37,148 nucleotides of DNA from CBFGRV01 sp965651265 (GTDB lineage Bacteria; Bacteroidota; Rhodothermia; Rhodothermales; VXPQ01), in the NCBI GenBank assembly GCA_965651265.1, contig CBFGRV010000031.1, forward strand, positions 1-37,148. Reading direction: 5' to 3'. Made by a program: the position numbers and the translations under genes. Below the pieces are notes generated by a model, which did not search any database, was not told where the DNA came from, and saw nothing but the letters and a program-made list of their open reading frames with translations. Positions 24,440-33,633 of this stretch are shown here, in pieces. Every line of letters begins with the position of its first letter. Position 1 is the stretch's first letter.

Positions 24440-27400
24440 TGAATGGGTGCATAATCGGGGTACGCGGCGTAACCCCGGCCTCATTGTCAAACACGCGGCG
24501 GTTCGGCCATCACTTCCTGCGTTGCGAGGTCTCCTACAGCACGGGACCATTTCGACGGTTCGGACTCCTCGTTCTGGTACTGGGGTTCCTTTGCGCCGCC
24601 CCGACCGTTTCGAAGGGACAGGTACTGGACATCCATCCGCGTCTACCCGAGGCCCCCCGCGAGACGAGGCAGGCCGTCAGGTTCGAGAATATGACGGTGG
24701 GCAACGGACTGTCGCAGGGCACGGTCAACAGCATCTATCAGGACCGTCAGGGTTATATGTGGTTCTCGACTCAGGACGGCTTGAATGTCTTCGACGGCTA
24801 CGAAACGAAGGTGTATCTGCCGGCGCCCTTCGATTCAACGAGCCTGTCGAGCGGATGGACCCAGGACGTTGTCGAGAGCAGTGACGGTACCGTTTGGATT
24901 GCTACCGAACTAGGGGGGTTGAACGCACTTGACCGATCGACCGGCGTGTTCACCCGCTACCGGCACGATCCGTCGGATTCCACGACGATTCTGTCTGATC
25001 GCGTGTATACGTTGGTCGAAGACGCCGACGGGTCTATATGGGTTGCGACGAGCGAAGGGATCAGCATTCTCGATCGGGAGACGGGAACGTTTACCCACAT
25101 GGTGCACGGAGACGAGGATAGCGAGGAGCACGACGACGCCGATTCGACCATGATACCGGCGGGTGCGGTATACGCCCTGACGATCGACGAGGCCAACACC
25201 ATCTGGGCCGGGACGCAGAATGGCCTGGCCGAGATCGATGCAGCCACACGTTCGTTCCGGAATCACCTCACCGGACTGAACGCCGATTACGCCACACGAC
25301 AGAAGGTGGGAGTGCCCGGGGAAGTATTTCGGATCCGGGAGTTTCCCCAGGATCCGGGGATTCTGTGGATCGGCACCGGACAGGGGTTCGTCCGTTTCGA
25401 CAAAGCGACCGGCGAGTACGACCGCTACATTCCGGACGACTCATCGATCGGTCGGGAGTTTTCGGTATTCGACGTCGCGCAGGATCCGAATGACGACGAT
25501 ATCCTGTGGGTGGCCACATCCGGAAAGGGGTTGGCCCGGTTCAACAAGTTGTCTCACGACGTCCAGATGTACCGGCGCGATCGAGCCGACCCTAACAGCC
25601 TCGTTCATGACGACATCTATTCGGTACGAACCGACCGCGCCGGGCAGATCTGGGTCGGGACGAGTTACGGATTGAGTCGGTTCAACCCGGCGTCGCTGGA
25701 CTTCGTCAATATTGACGCGACGCGCGCCGGATTGGGTGTTCCCGTTCCTACTTCGCCGTGGGGGATCAGCGTTGACCGGTCGGGTTCCCTCTGGATTGCG
25801 TCGGACGACGCCGGTTCGCGACGTTTCCTAACGAAGCTCGATGCCCGCACCGGCGAGACGCGCGTTTGGGAATCCAGCCAGAACGATGTCACGGCGGCGG
25901 GGCGCGGACCGATGTATGCCCACTTCCAAGACCTCGACGGTAACATGTGGGTTGGAAGCACGGCCGTCCTTGCCCTGTACGACGAACGTCGAGACGCCTG
26001 GAAGCAATGGCGCTGGATCGAGGGGGACAGCACGTCGATTCCGCCGCAGAGGATCGACGTCATCCGCGAAGTACGCGGTTCACCCGGAAAGCTGTGGCTG
26101 GGCACAACCGGCGGCCTGTACCAGTTCGACACATCTACCGAAAAGACGCGGCCGGTAAGCCTGCAGACCGATGATAGCCAGAGCCAACCGGGGTACATCT
26201 TGTACATGGGGTATGACCACGCCGATAACCTGTGGCTGGCGACGCTCGATCGCGGACTTTTCCGGATGAACGAGGACGAGTCGTTCACGCAGTACACGCA
26301 CAATCCGCGCGATACGACGACGCTAGTAACGAACTCTCTCATGGGTTTCGTCGAGCGGCCTTCGGAGCCCGGTGTTCTCTGGGTTGCGACCATAATCGGC
26401 CTCGACCGCTTCGACGCCGCGACGGGTAAGGTGACGCGTCACCTTAATCGGGCAACCGGCCTCCCGAACGAGACGGTCTACGGCGTCATGGTGGACGACG
26501 AGGAAAAGCTCTGGTACTCCACCAATAACGGCATTGGCTGGTACGATCCGGACAGCGACACGTACCGCAATTACGGTCTCGAAAGCGGGCTTCGACAACT
26601 CGAATACATGCAGCATGCGTGGGCGAAAGGCCCCGATGGGACGATGTACTTCGGGCATATCGAAGGGATAACCGCCTTCCACCCCAATCGGCTGCGACAC
26701 AATCCGATACCCCCCGAGGTCGCGTTGAACGACTTCAAGATCCACAACCAGTCGGTAAAGCCGGGTCCCGATTCGCCGCTCAAGGCACCGCTCGACCGGG
26801 TGGAAACGATCGAGTTGGCGGCCTCACAGAACGTATTCTCGTTCGATTTTGTCGGATTGCACTACGGAAATCCGAAAGAAAACGAGTACGCCTATAGACT
26901 CGATGGATGGGACGACGACTGGAACAACGTCGGCCACCTGCGCACGGCGTCTTACACGAATTTGCCTGCGGGCAGATATACCTTCAGGGTTAAGGCGGCG
27001 AATGCCGACGGGGTCTGGAATGACGTTGGCCGTTCCGTCAATCTCGTAATTCATCCGCCGTGGTACACGACGTGGTGGGCGTACCTTTCGTATGTGTTAC
27101 TCGGCGGCGGCGTGATGTTCGGCTTCGAGCGGATGCAGCGGCGCCGACTTAGTCTCAGGGAGCGTGAGCGCTCGGCTATCAGGGAGGCGCAGCTCACCGC
27201 AGAGGCCCAGGCAAAGCGTCGTGAAGATGCCGAGCGGATGAGCGAGATTGGTAGAGCCATCACCTCGACGCTGTCGGTACACGGCATCATCGACACGGTG
27301 TACGAGAACGTCAACGAACTGATGGACGCTTCGATCTTCGGTGTCGGCGTCTACAGCGAGCGGTCACGGCGGATTCACTTTCCGGCCAGCAAAGAGAAGG

Positions 27401-28572
27401 GCGTGACGCTTCCGCCCTTTTATCACGACGCCGACGATATGAATCGGCTCTCGTCTTACTGTCTGGCGCATCGGGAAGACGTTGTCATCGGAGACTATCC
27501 CAACGAATACCACAAGTACGTCAGCACGCATCTGCCCCCGGTAGAGGGCGAAACAACCGAGTCGGTGGTGTACCTCCCGCTTATCCACCAGGACAAGCCG
27601 ATCGGCGTGATCACCGCTCAGAGTTTCGCGAAGCATGCGTACAGCGACTATCACATCAGTGTACTGAAGAGCCTCGCGTCGTACGCTGCGATCGCCCTGG
27701 ACAACGCCGACGCCTATCGGCAACTCAGCGCGACGGTTGAAAACCTAAAGGCCGCTCAGGCGCGGCTGGTGCATTCGGAGAAGATGGCCTCGCTGGGCGA
27801 AATGACGGCGGGGATTGCGCACGAGATCAAGAATCCATTGAATTTCGTAAACAACTTCGCGGAGCTGAACTCGGAATTTGTCGACGAACTCGTCGAAGAG
27901 TTAGGCGACCGGAAGGACCTTTCTCCGCTGCTCGAGGACCTGAAGAAGAATGCGGAGCAGATCGCGCGCCACGGGAAGCGCGCCGACAGCATCGTGCGCG
28001 CGATGATGCAGCATGCCTCCGGCGGCGCCGGCACCCGCGAGCGTGTCGACATCAATAACCTCGTGGAAGAGTACGTCGCGCTCGCGTATCACGGAATGCG
28101 TGCGACCGATCCGCACTTTACCGTGACGATAGAGAATGACTACGACGAGTCAATCGGCACGGCGTCGGTCGTACCGCAGGAGATCGGTCGCGTCCTGCTC
28201 AACCTCCTCGGTAACGCGTTCTACGTTGTGCGCGAGAAATCAGCCTCAGCAAATGGGGACTACGTACCGACCGTATCGGTCAGCACGCGACGCGAAGGCG
28301 ACGTGATCGAACTGCGCGTCGAAGACAATGGACTCGGCATCCCGGATGAGGTTAAGGGTAGAATCTTCGAACCGTTCTTCACGACGAAGCCGGCCGGTTC
28401 GGGAACGGGCCTCGGCCTTTCGCTCAGCTACGATATCGTGACGTCAGGGCACGGCGGAGAGATGAAGGTGGAGAGCAGGGCCGGCGAGGGAACGACGTTC
28501 GTTGTTTCGTTGCCTGTAGAGGAGCACGGCCCGCTAAGCGCCCTCGCGGCCGGTCCAGACCTGCGTCCATGA
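24436..28572 (+). CDS. Large two-component-propeller sensor histidine kinase with GAF domain
   Basis: A 1378-residue membrane sensor. After a signal-like segment (RFGLLVLVLGFLCAAP, about 41-56) come two seven-bladed Reg_prop beta-propellers (about 80-800), with repeated IYQDRQGYMWFSTQDGLN-, DGTVWIATELGGLNALD- and GQIWVGTSYGLSRFNP-type blades. A Y_Y_Y domain follows (about 805-875, ENEYAYRLDGWDDDW), then a membrane helix (about 878-898), a coiled coil, a cytoplasmic GAF domain (about 940-1090) and the kinase core: H-box GIAHEIKNPLNF (His1129), N-box NLLGNAF (Asn1260), DNGLGIP, FFTTKP and GTGLGLSL. It has no receiver domain and no DNA-binding output domain, unlike hybrid regulators of polysaccharide loci, so it needs a separate partner. 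The start is uncertain; any start before residue 40 keeps the export signal. Confidence 0.92.
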   Translation: MMNGCIIGVRGVTPASLSNTRRFGHHFLRCEVSYSTGPFRRFGLLVLVLGFLCAAPTVSKGQVLDIHPRLPEAPRETRQAVRFENMTVGNGLSQGTVNSIYQDRQGYMWFSTQDGLNVFDGYETKVYLPAPFDSTSLSSGWTQDVVESSDGTVWIATELGGLNALDRSTGVFTRYRHDPSDSTTILSDRVYTLVEDADGSIWVATSEGISILDRETGTFTHMVHGDEDSEEHDDADSTMIPAGAVYALTIDEANTIWAGTQNGLAEIDAATRSFRNHLTGLNADYATRQKVGVPGEVFRIREFPQDPGILWIGTGQGFVRFDKATGEYDRYIPDDSSIGREFSVFDVAQDPNDDDILWVATSGKGLARFNKLSHDVQMYRRDRADPNSLVHDDIYSVRTDRAGQIWVGTSYGLSRFNPASLDFVNIDATRAGLGVPVPTSPWGISVDRSGSLWIASDDAGSRRFLTKLDARTGETRVWESSQNDVTAAGRGPMYAHFQDLDGNMWVGSTAVLALYDERRDAWKQWRWIEGDSTSIPPQRIDVIREVRGSPGKLWLGTTGGLYQFDTSTEKTRPVSLQTDDSQSQPGYILYMGYDHADNLWLATLDRGLFRMNEDESFTQYTHNPRDTTTLVTNSLMGFVERPSEPGVLWVATIIGLDRFDAATGKVTRHLNRATGLPNETVYGVMVDDEEKLWYSTNNGIGWYDPDSDTYRNYGLESGLRQLEYMQHAWAKGPDGTMYFGHIEGITAFHPNRLRHNPIPPEVALNDFKIHNQSVKPGPDSPLKAPLDRVETIELAASQNVFSFDFVGLHYGNPKENEYAYRLDGWDDDWNNVGHLRTASYTNLPAGRYTFRVKAANADGVWNDVGRSVNLVIHPPWYTTWWAYLSYVLLGGGVMFGFERMQRRRLSLRERERSAIREAQLTAEAQAKRREDAERMSEIGRAITSTLSVHGIIDTVYENVNELMDASIFGVGVYSERSRRIHFPASKEKGVTLPPFYHDADDMNRLSSYCLAHREDVVIGDYPNEYHKYVSTHLPPVEGETTESVVYLPLIHQDKPIGVITAQSFAKHAYSDYHISVLKSLASYAAIALDNADAYRQLSATVENLKAAQARLVHSEKMASLGEMTAGIAHEIKNPLNFVNNFAELNSEFVDELVEELGDRKDLSPLLEDLKKNAEQIARHGKRADSIVRAMMQHASGGAGTRERVDINNLVEEYVALAYHGMRATDPHFTVTIENDYDESIGTASVVPQEIGRVLLNLLGNAFYVVREKSASANGDYVPTVSVSTRREGDVIELRVEDNGLGIPDEVKGRIFEPFFTTKPAGSGTGLGLSLSYDIVTSGHGGEMKVESRAGEGTTFVVSLPVEEHGPLSALAAGPDLRP

Positions 28573-28675
28573 CGCGCGTCTCGAGGTTGGATAGCCCCTC
28601 GTCACGTGCATGTTCGCGGAGCCGATCGACCATTTCGGGAATCGTCTCGTCGAGCGCCCGCCTCCGAAGAGTACG
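28547..28675 (-). pseudogene. Possible internal fragment of a SAM-dependent methyltransferase
   Basis: In the convergent gap between the kinase and the DUF488 gene, the minus strand reads ALDETIPEMVDRLREHARD, then EGLSNLETRVMDAGLD. This resembles the helix after motif I and the motif II strand of class I methyltransferases (pattern A-x-x-x-G-L-x-N-x-E-x-R-x-M-D-A). No motif I glycine loop or proper start is present. The last kinase codons overlap this piece on the other strand, so the kinase tail may have been rewritten by it. The evidence is weak. Confidence 0.25.
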
Positions 28676-28705
28676 CCGATCACCCGTTTGCCCCAGCCGA
28701 TGTGA

Positions 28706-29065
28706 TCAAGCCCCTGCACGAGCCCGTCTCTCGATGTATTCTCGCAGCGCCACGGCGTTGTTGTGCTCGACGTCCTTCGCGCTAAATAAGAAGGTCACGT
28801 CCTCGCCCTTGATAGCAGCCAGCAGCTCATCGACCGCGTCATTCTTATCCAGCTCTTCGAAGTAGCGCTGCTTGAAGGCATCCCATCGAGCCGGATCGTG
28901 TCCAAACCACTTCCTGAGCTCGTCGCTCGGCGCGACATCGCGAATCCAATGGTCGATGCGCGCCTTCTCCCTCGAGAGTCCGCGCGGCCAGAGCCGATCC
29001 ACGAGGACACGGCGCCCATCGCTCTCCGCCGGTTCATCGTAGATGCGTTTGGTCTGGATTTTCAT
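28706..29065 (-). CDS. DUF488 family protein
   Basis: From the ATG at 29065, supported by GAGGTG (29080-29075) nine bases upstream, the protein has 119 residues. Family marks are MKIQTKRIYDEP, then RRVLVDRLWPRGLSREKARIDHW, WFGHDPARWDAFKQRYFEEL and VTFLFSAKDVEHNNAVALREYIE. This is the short DUF488 type (COG3189), soluble and widespread, of uncertain function. A conserved Arg-Trp-Pro-Arg-Gly loop is intact. It is convergent with the kinase gene. Confidence 0.9.
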   Translation of the reverse strand: MKIQTKRIYDEPAESDGRRVLVDRLWPRGLSREKARIDHWIRDVAPSDELRKWFGHDPARWDAFKQRYFEELDKNDAVDELLAAIKGEDVTFLFSAKDVEHNNAVALREYIERRARAGA

Positions 29066-29136
29066 TCGACTGAGCACCTCATTTATCTAAGCCGAGAAAA
29101 TACTTCGCTCACATAGTTCCGCGCACCTTTCTCGAC

Positions 29137-29784
29137 TCAGCGGGCGATACACGTGGCGCCGGCCCATAGTTGCTGTAAGATAGCGTCCGGAGATTCGGAA
29201 TCGAGGAGGCCGGCCATTCCGCCGACCGCGAGCTCAACGCCCAGCGTCGACCGACGAAGCTCCACGTCGTACACGTTTTCGACCTCCTCAAGCGTCGATC
29301 CAATGCCGATGCCGCTTACGGTCCTGAATTTCTCGCTGTCTCTCAACCCCCAACCCACAAATCGGCCATCGCTGAAATAGGTGGTCAATCCACCCTCCCA
29401 CGTCGCGAATCGGAGCGCGCAGTCTTCGATGTAGCCATCCTCCCGAGGCGGAGCACCCTGGGCTCGCTCGATGATAGCCAGGATGTCGGCCGCCGACGTG
29501 CCGAAGGGCAGCGCACGCGACGAGCCGGAAGGTGCCCGGAGAATGCGTAGGCCCTCTCCATCCAGCGCCAGCGCGGCACTGGAATCCGTCGGCCGCTCGG
29601 GGCTGGTAGCGCGGATGGAATCGGGATGACGGCCGTCGCCGGCCGCTGTGGAATCGTTCGTCCGCGGAGCATCGGACGTCGCAGAATCGGCGCGAGACGG
29701 GTCGAAGCCCGCTCGATCGGCCTCACCGCATGCGACGAACGTAGACAGCAGAATCGTAACGATCGCGAGCCGACTGATTGTCAT
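29137..29784 (-). CDS. Hypothetical lipoprotein
   Basis: A 215-residue protein. The lipobox is in MTISRLAIVTILLSTFVACGE (Cys19), followed by a low-complexity Ser/Thr/Asp/Ala linker to about residue 70. The folded part has the pattern LPFGTSAADILAIIERAQG, EDCALRFATWEGGLTTYFSDGRFVGWGL, then VSGIGIGSTLEEVENVYDVEL. This paired 'threshold-index' layout is seen in other uncharacterised secreted proteins. A strong ribosome site (GGGAGGGTG) precedes the ATG. It lies 12 bases behind the baeRF gene on the same strand, so the two are probably cotranscribed. The function is unknown. Confidence 0.8.
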   Translation of the reverse strand: MTISRLAIVTILLSTFVACGEADRAGFDPSRADSATSDAPRTNDSTAAGDGRHPDSIRATSPERPTDSSAALALDGEGLRILRAPSGSSRALPFGTSAADILAIIERAQGAPPREDGYIEDCALRFATWEGGLTTYFSDGRFVGWGLRDSEKFRTVSGIGIGSTLEEVENVYDVELRRSTLGVELAVGGMAGLLDSESPDAILQQLWAGATCIAR

Positions 29785-29796
29785 TCACCCTCCCGC

Positions 29797-30933
29797 CTAA
29801 AACCGGTAGATGGCCGCGAGGCCCGAGTCTGTCGGCATCCGTTCGGCAGGCACGATGATGACCTGGCCGCGATTCCGTAAGACCAGCTCCGCGATGTCGT
29901 CGAGCAGATCATCCACCTCGGGATCCGCGAGGTCGTCGTATTCGAGTGCGCCGGCTATCGGGTCGAGGCGTCCGGGTACGTGACGGTCCGCCTCGACGAG
30001 AAGGGTCGCCACCCTTCCGGCCGCTGCGTTTCGAGCGACCCGCGCCAGGTCCTCATCGCCAAGATTCCGAGCGCGGGCGGTCCCAAACAGCTCGATCAGT
30101 CCGGCCAGTCGATCCAGATAGTATGGCTCGACGACCCGCCATGCGCGCTCGCGCAGCTCGTCGACGGTCAGGGAATCCGGATCCACGGCGATCTCCGCAT
30201 CCATCAGGTATGGATTTCGGCTGATTCGCCGGAACTCGCCGATGTTCTCGGGAAGCGCCAGCAACAGCACGGGCAGGCCGGACGGCTTCGAGTAGTGATC
30301 CAGCACGGCGCGATCCACGGCGCGAAAGAATCGCTCGGTTTCCTTCTCTTCGAACTCCGACCTGGAGCTCAATCCCACGACCACCCCTCCCGGCGCTGCC
30401 GTGTGGGCGCGCGCCGCGACCGGGGCCGCCTCCGCCTCGAGGAGGTCGTCCCTGGATTTTGGGATCTCCGGAACCAGCTGCACCTCATCGAGAACGTCGC
30501 GGTTGCCCTCGAAGAGCCGGATGCTCTGCCGGGTGAGTCCGAGGATGTGGTAGCCATCGGCCGACTGAACCATCCGCACGAGCGGCTTGATGTGGAAGCT
30601 CTCGGCTACCACCGCCAGCTCGGGAACGGGCCGCTGGAGCGTATACACACGAAACATGCCGGGAGCGCCCAGCACGGCGAGACCATCGCGGGTGTGCATC
30701 CAGAAGACTTCATCGTCGGCCAGGCGCCGGAAAGGCTCGAGGAGCGGCTCGGCGTCGCGATGCGAATACTTCTGAAGTAACGACTCCTCGAGCGACTTCA
30801 CCAGATTCCGGTATCGGATCCGGTCGCCCTTCTTTTCGGGGCCAAGCCGGCTCGTCGGCTGGTAAAGGGACAGGCACGGCGCTTCGGGGGAGTCGAAAAG
30901 GCCGGAAGTGAAATCGTGTACGAGTGAATCCAT
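29797..30933 (-). CDS. Bacterial archaeo-eukaryotic release-factor-like protein (baeRF family 3)
   Basis: A start at 30933 is supported by a near-perfect ribosome site, AAGGAGG (30948-30942), and gives 378 residues. The upstream codons in frame look untranslated. The protein matches the baeRF_family3 layout: CLSLYQPTSRLGPEKKGDRIRYRNLVKSLEE, DEVFWMHTRDGLAVLGAPG, LQRPVPELAVVAESFHIKPLVRMVQ, then a middle domain with FFRAVDRAVLDHYSKPSGLPVLLLALPEN and a final RNA-binding-like domain (GRVATLLVEADRHVPG, ending in QVIIVPAERMPTDSGLAAIYRF). The family is a bacterial offshoot of eRF1/Pelota-like factors and is thought to act on ribosomes under stress. That role is inferred from fold, not shown. The lipoprotein gene follows closely. 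Confidence 0.85.
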   Translation of the reverse strand: MDSLVHDFTSGLFDSPEAPCLSLYQPTSRLGPEKKGDRIRYRNLVKSLEESLLQKYSHRDAEPLLEPFRRLADDEVFWMHTRDGLAVLGAPGMFRVYTLQRPVPELAVVAESFHIKPLVRMVQSADGYHILGLTRQSIRLFEGNRDVLDEVQLVPEIPKSRDDLLEAEAAPVAARAHTAAPGGVVVGLSSRSEFEEKETERFFRAVDRAVLDHYSKPSGLPVLLLALPENIGEFRRISRNPYLMDAEIAVDPDSLTVDELRERAWRVVEPYYLDRLAGLIELFGTARARNLGDEDLARVARNAAAGRVATLLVEADRHVPGRLDPIAGALEYDDLADPEVDDLLDDIAELVLRNRGQVIIVPAERMPTDSGLAAIYRF

Positions 30934-31063
30934 TCCTCCATCCTCCTTCTGGTGAGCTTCGGATTGCATCGCGAAGAGGCGATACGGCGGCATTTGCGGC
31001 AGGTTCTCCGGACCTCGGACTACCGAGTGAAGGTCCTGTGAGCGTGAAACTCATTCCATTGGC

Positions 31064-31285
31064 GTGCGTGATCCCTATAGAAGATCAAAAACTCTGCAAG
31101 TGCGCATCCTGGGCGACTTCCTCGGCTCCCGGAGCGTCCGGCGGATCGAGGAGCTCCTCGTCGGCACGCCTTACGATCGAGAGGCGCTGGAAGACGTGCT
31201 TCGCCCGCTAGATCCCGAGCGCTACGTGCCGGGTCTTACGCGGGAGGCGCTGGTGGAGCTTGTGAGTCGTGGGAGTGAGGCGTAG
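31064..31285 (+). CDS. Short unrecognised ORF, possible gene fragment
   Basis: A GTG at 31064 (alternative GTG at 31100) opens 73 codons with normal, GC-rich codon use. The segment LGDFLGSRSVRRIEELLVGTP, then ALEDVLRPLDPERYVPG and LTREALVELVSRG, predicts three amphipathic helices. I do not recognise a family. There is no good ribosome site. It could be a small gene or the C-terminal remnant of a longer one cut at the boundary of the A/T-richer block to its right. Confidence 0.4.
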   Translation: MRDPYRRSKTLQVRILGDFLGSRSVRRIEELLVGTPYDREALEDVLRPLDPERYVPGLTREALVELVSRGSEA

Positions 31286-31429
31286 CTTCGATTTGGCATC
31301 ATGTTTATGCCAGGCCTTGTGATACTGATCATTGCGGTCAGTATGGGTGTAATCTGAACCTCCCGAACGAATAAATTGGGGGTGCCTCCCCGACCCGGGC
31401 TCGCGAGTTGAATCTCTCACCAGAGAAGA

Positions 31430-33625
31430 TCAACACTGGAAAAGCACGACTTCTGTCGGCGTGGCAATAGTTGATGCTATATGCAATTGCCTAAGGTCTG
31501 GCGGCACGCAGACGGCGAATTTGTTGAAGCGAGGATTGTCCGGCACCACTTCGCTCAACGTCTTTAGGATCGATTCACGATCTGAGGCCATGAGGCTCTT
31601 CAGAGATGCCGTGACATAATTGGCGTCCAGTACTTCATCCCCCGACTTTCGAACTACTAGTGCCGTCGGTCCGATATCTTTTGTGACTAGATCGCCCTCA
31701 GCCTCCAGCCACAGGGCTATCGTCTGCATTACGCGGTCGCCGCCGAGTGCCTCAACACGACAAATGGAATCTCCGACCTGCCGAACGTGAATGCGGAGTG
31801 GGTCAATAATAGGGAGGGGCGGTACGCGCCTGATGTCCTGGAGCCATTCAGCCGCCCTGGTGCGGAGTCTGATATGATCCTCTAGAGGAGCGCCAAAGGC
31901 TATTCGAGCCATTTCTTCGACAATGAGACGGCTGGTTCCAGGGCCCGTGGACATCCAATGAGGTGGTACACCTTCGCTTGTCTGCTCAACCTGAACGATG
32001 CCGCGTTCCACCGAAACACTGGTCGCGCGCCAGTTACGACCGGCCAAACGAATGTCGAATGGCAGTTCTCGTCCGAGGACATAAATCGCGTTAACCACAC
32101 CTACTTCTGACTTCCCATCCAAGACGCTGAAGTCATTAGGGGTGTCGAAAACGCTGAAAAGTGGAAGCCCATTCTGGCGAAGGAAGAGTTTCTCTCCTTT
32201 CTGACCAATGAGAAGATTAGGCGGGACGGAGCGCAAAATGTCGTTCTCGATCATGTAGCTCACCAGGTTCTCCGCCTCCATTCGATCTATATCCTTGAAG
32301 GGTCGGGCATTCAAGAGGGTGGATAAGTCGGCATCCACACGGAAACCGAAATTGCATACGCTCATCGCGAGGATTTGCTGAGCCAGGATGTGATATGCCT
32401 TTTGAACGGGCTCGACGGCCTCCACAATGCCTCGTCCACCAAGGTTCAAGATGGCTAGGTTCTTCAGGTAGCTCCACGTCGCACCATCATCCTCGTCTTG
32501 AGCAGAAGGCCGAACGTTCACCGACACAAACCATTGACGCTTGGGATGACGCCGTCCGGCACGCCCCACGCGCTGGAGGAAGGACGAGACACGCGACATC
32601 GCGCCCGCCTGCCCGACAAGATCAAGATCCCCGAGATCGATCCCGAGCTCAAGTGATGAGGTGGCAATCACCGTCCGGCTAGCCATATCGCGGAGTTTGA
32701 TTTCGCGCTCTGCTCTCTCTCGCCACTCCTTTCCAACGGATGAATGGTGGACGCCGTACTCAAAACGGATGCCGGGGTGTTGCTTGCTCTCGCGCTCGAG
32801 CTTGCGGGAGATGTCCTCCGTTGCCTTGCGAGATCGACAGAACACGATACTACGAGGAGCCTTCATGGCCTGACCGTCAGCTTTTATCGGCTTAGCCAAA
32901 AGTGGGAGCAGTTGTCTAGCTAGTTCACCTTCACGAGTGGCGAGTACCTCCCAGACCCTCTCCTCCCACCCGCCATCGTTTTCGGGTGCGACTATACGTC
33001 CCTCGCTGGCAGGTCGCTTCAGCCAGTCGAGTATGGTGCCGGGATTCCCGACCGTAGCAGACAATCCTACTCGCTGTAGAGGGTGCCCGGCTATAGCTTC
33101 GAGTCGACCGATCTGAGAAATGAGTTGTGCGCCCCTTCCGCTCTCTGCGAAATAATGAACTTCGTCGATCAGTACCGCCTGAAGGTTTCTAAATAATGCG
33201 TCGGGCGAACGACCGAGAGTGAGGATGACCTCGATGCTTTCCGGAGTGATGAGCAGAATGTCAGGCGGGTGCACCTCAGCTTGGCGTTTTTCTTTCGCGG
33301 AGACATCCCCATGCCATTTGAAGGTGCGCAGACGGAGCGCTTCGGCGTAGTTCCTAATTCGCGGTTCAATGTCGTTGAGGAGTGCCCGCAAAGGCGCGAC
33401 GTAGATGATGCTGACACCCGACCCATTTGATGCAGCCGCCTTTTCGAGAAGAGGCAGTACCGCCGCCTCCGTTTTGCCACCGGCCGTCGCGGCAATTAGC
33501 AACGCGTCACGCCCTTCGAAGATGACCGGTATTGCGAGCTCTTGAAATGCATTGAGCTTGCTTATTCCGCGCTCGGCAAGTACGCGCAATAGCTCACGCG
33601 ACAATATTGATATGGCGGCTGACAA
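31430..33625 (-). CDS. Lhr/BrxHI-like superfamily 2 DEAD/DEAH-box helicase
   Basis: A 731-residue ATP-dependent nucleic-acid helicase. Motifs in order: Q-motif AFQELAIPV (Gln28), Walker A AATAGGKTE (45-53), Ia VAPLRAL, Ib TPES, II DEVH (154-157), III LSAT (188-191), then IV-VI in the second RecA domain with SSLELGIDLGDLDLV, and QRVGRAGRRHP for motif VI. The C-terminal half contains a conserved Lhr-like extension (about 430-731). This matches the small helicase BrxHI of type 2 BREX-like loci. It is the last gene of the operon, 8 bases after the ATPase gene, with a TTG start at 33625. The downstream spacer to 31286 has no gene. A role in DNA-based phage defence is inferred. Confidence 0.88.
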   Translation of the reverse strand: MSAAISILSRELLRVLAERGISKLNAFQELAIPVIFEGRDALLIAATAGGKTEAAVLPLLEKAAASNGSGVSIIYVAPLRALLNDIEPRIRNYAEALRLRTFKWHGDVSAKEKRQAEVHPPDILLITPESIEVILTLGRSPDALFRNLQAVLIDEVHYFAESGRGAQLISQIGRLEAIAGHPLQRVGLSATVGNPGTILDWLKRPASEGRIVAPENDGGWEERVWEVLATREGELARQLLPLLAKPIKADGQAMKAPRSIVFCRSRKATEDISRKLERESKQHPGIRFEYGVHHSSVGKEWRERAEREIKLRDMASRTVIATSSLELGIDLGDLDLVGQAGAMSRVSSFLQRVGRAGRRHPKRQWFVSVNVRPSAQDEDDGATWSYLKNLAILNLGGRGIVEAVEPVQKAYHILAQQILAMSVCNFGFRVDADLSTLLNARPFKDIDRMEAENLVSYMIENDILRSVPPNLLIGQKGEKLFLRQNGLPLFSVFDTPNDFSVLDGKSEVGVVNAIYVLGRELPFDIRLAGRNWRATSVSVERGIVQVEQTSEGVPPHWMSTGPGTSRLIVEEMARIAFGAPLEDHIRLRTRAAEWLQDIRRVPPLPIIDPLRIHVRQVGDSICRVEALGGDRVMQTIALWLEAEGDLVTKDIGPTALVVRKSGDEVLDANYVTASLKSLMASDRESILKTLSEVVPDNPRFNKFAVCVPPDLRQLHIASTIATPTEVVLFQC

Positions 33626-33633
33626 ACTACGGA

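Noticed and set aside
31380..31425. T-arm-like sequence GAGTTGAATCTCTC, considered as a tRNA fragment or attachment site at the edge of the A/T-rich block
   Set aside because: The arms do not pair as a T-stem, no anticodon arm or CCA lies nearby, and no second copy was found at the other side of the block.
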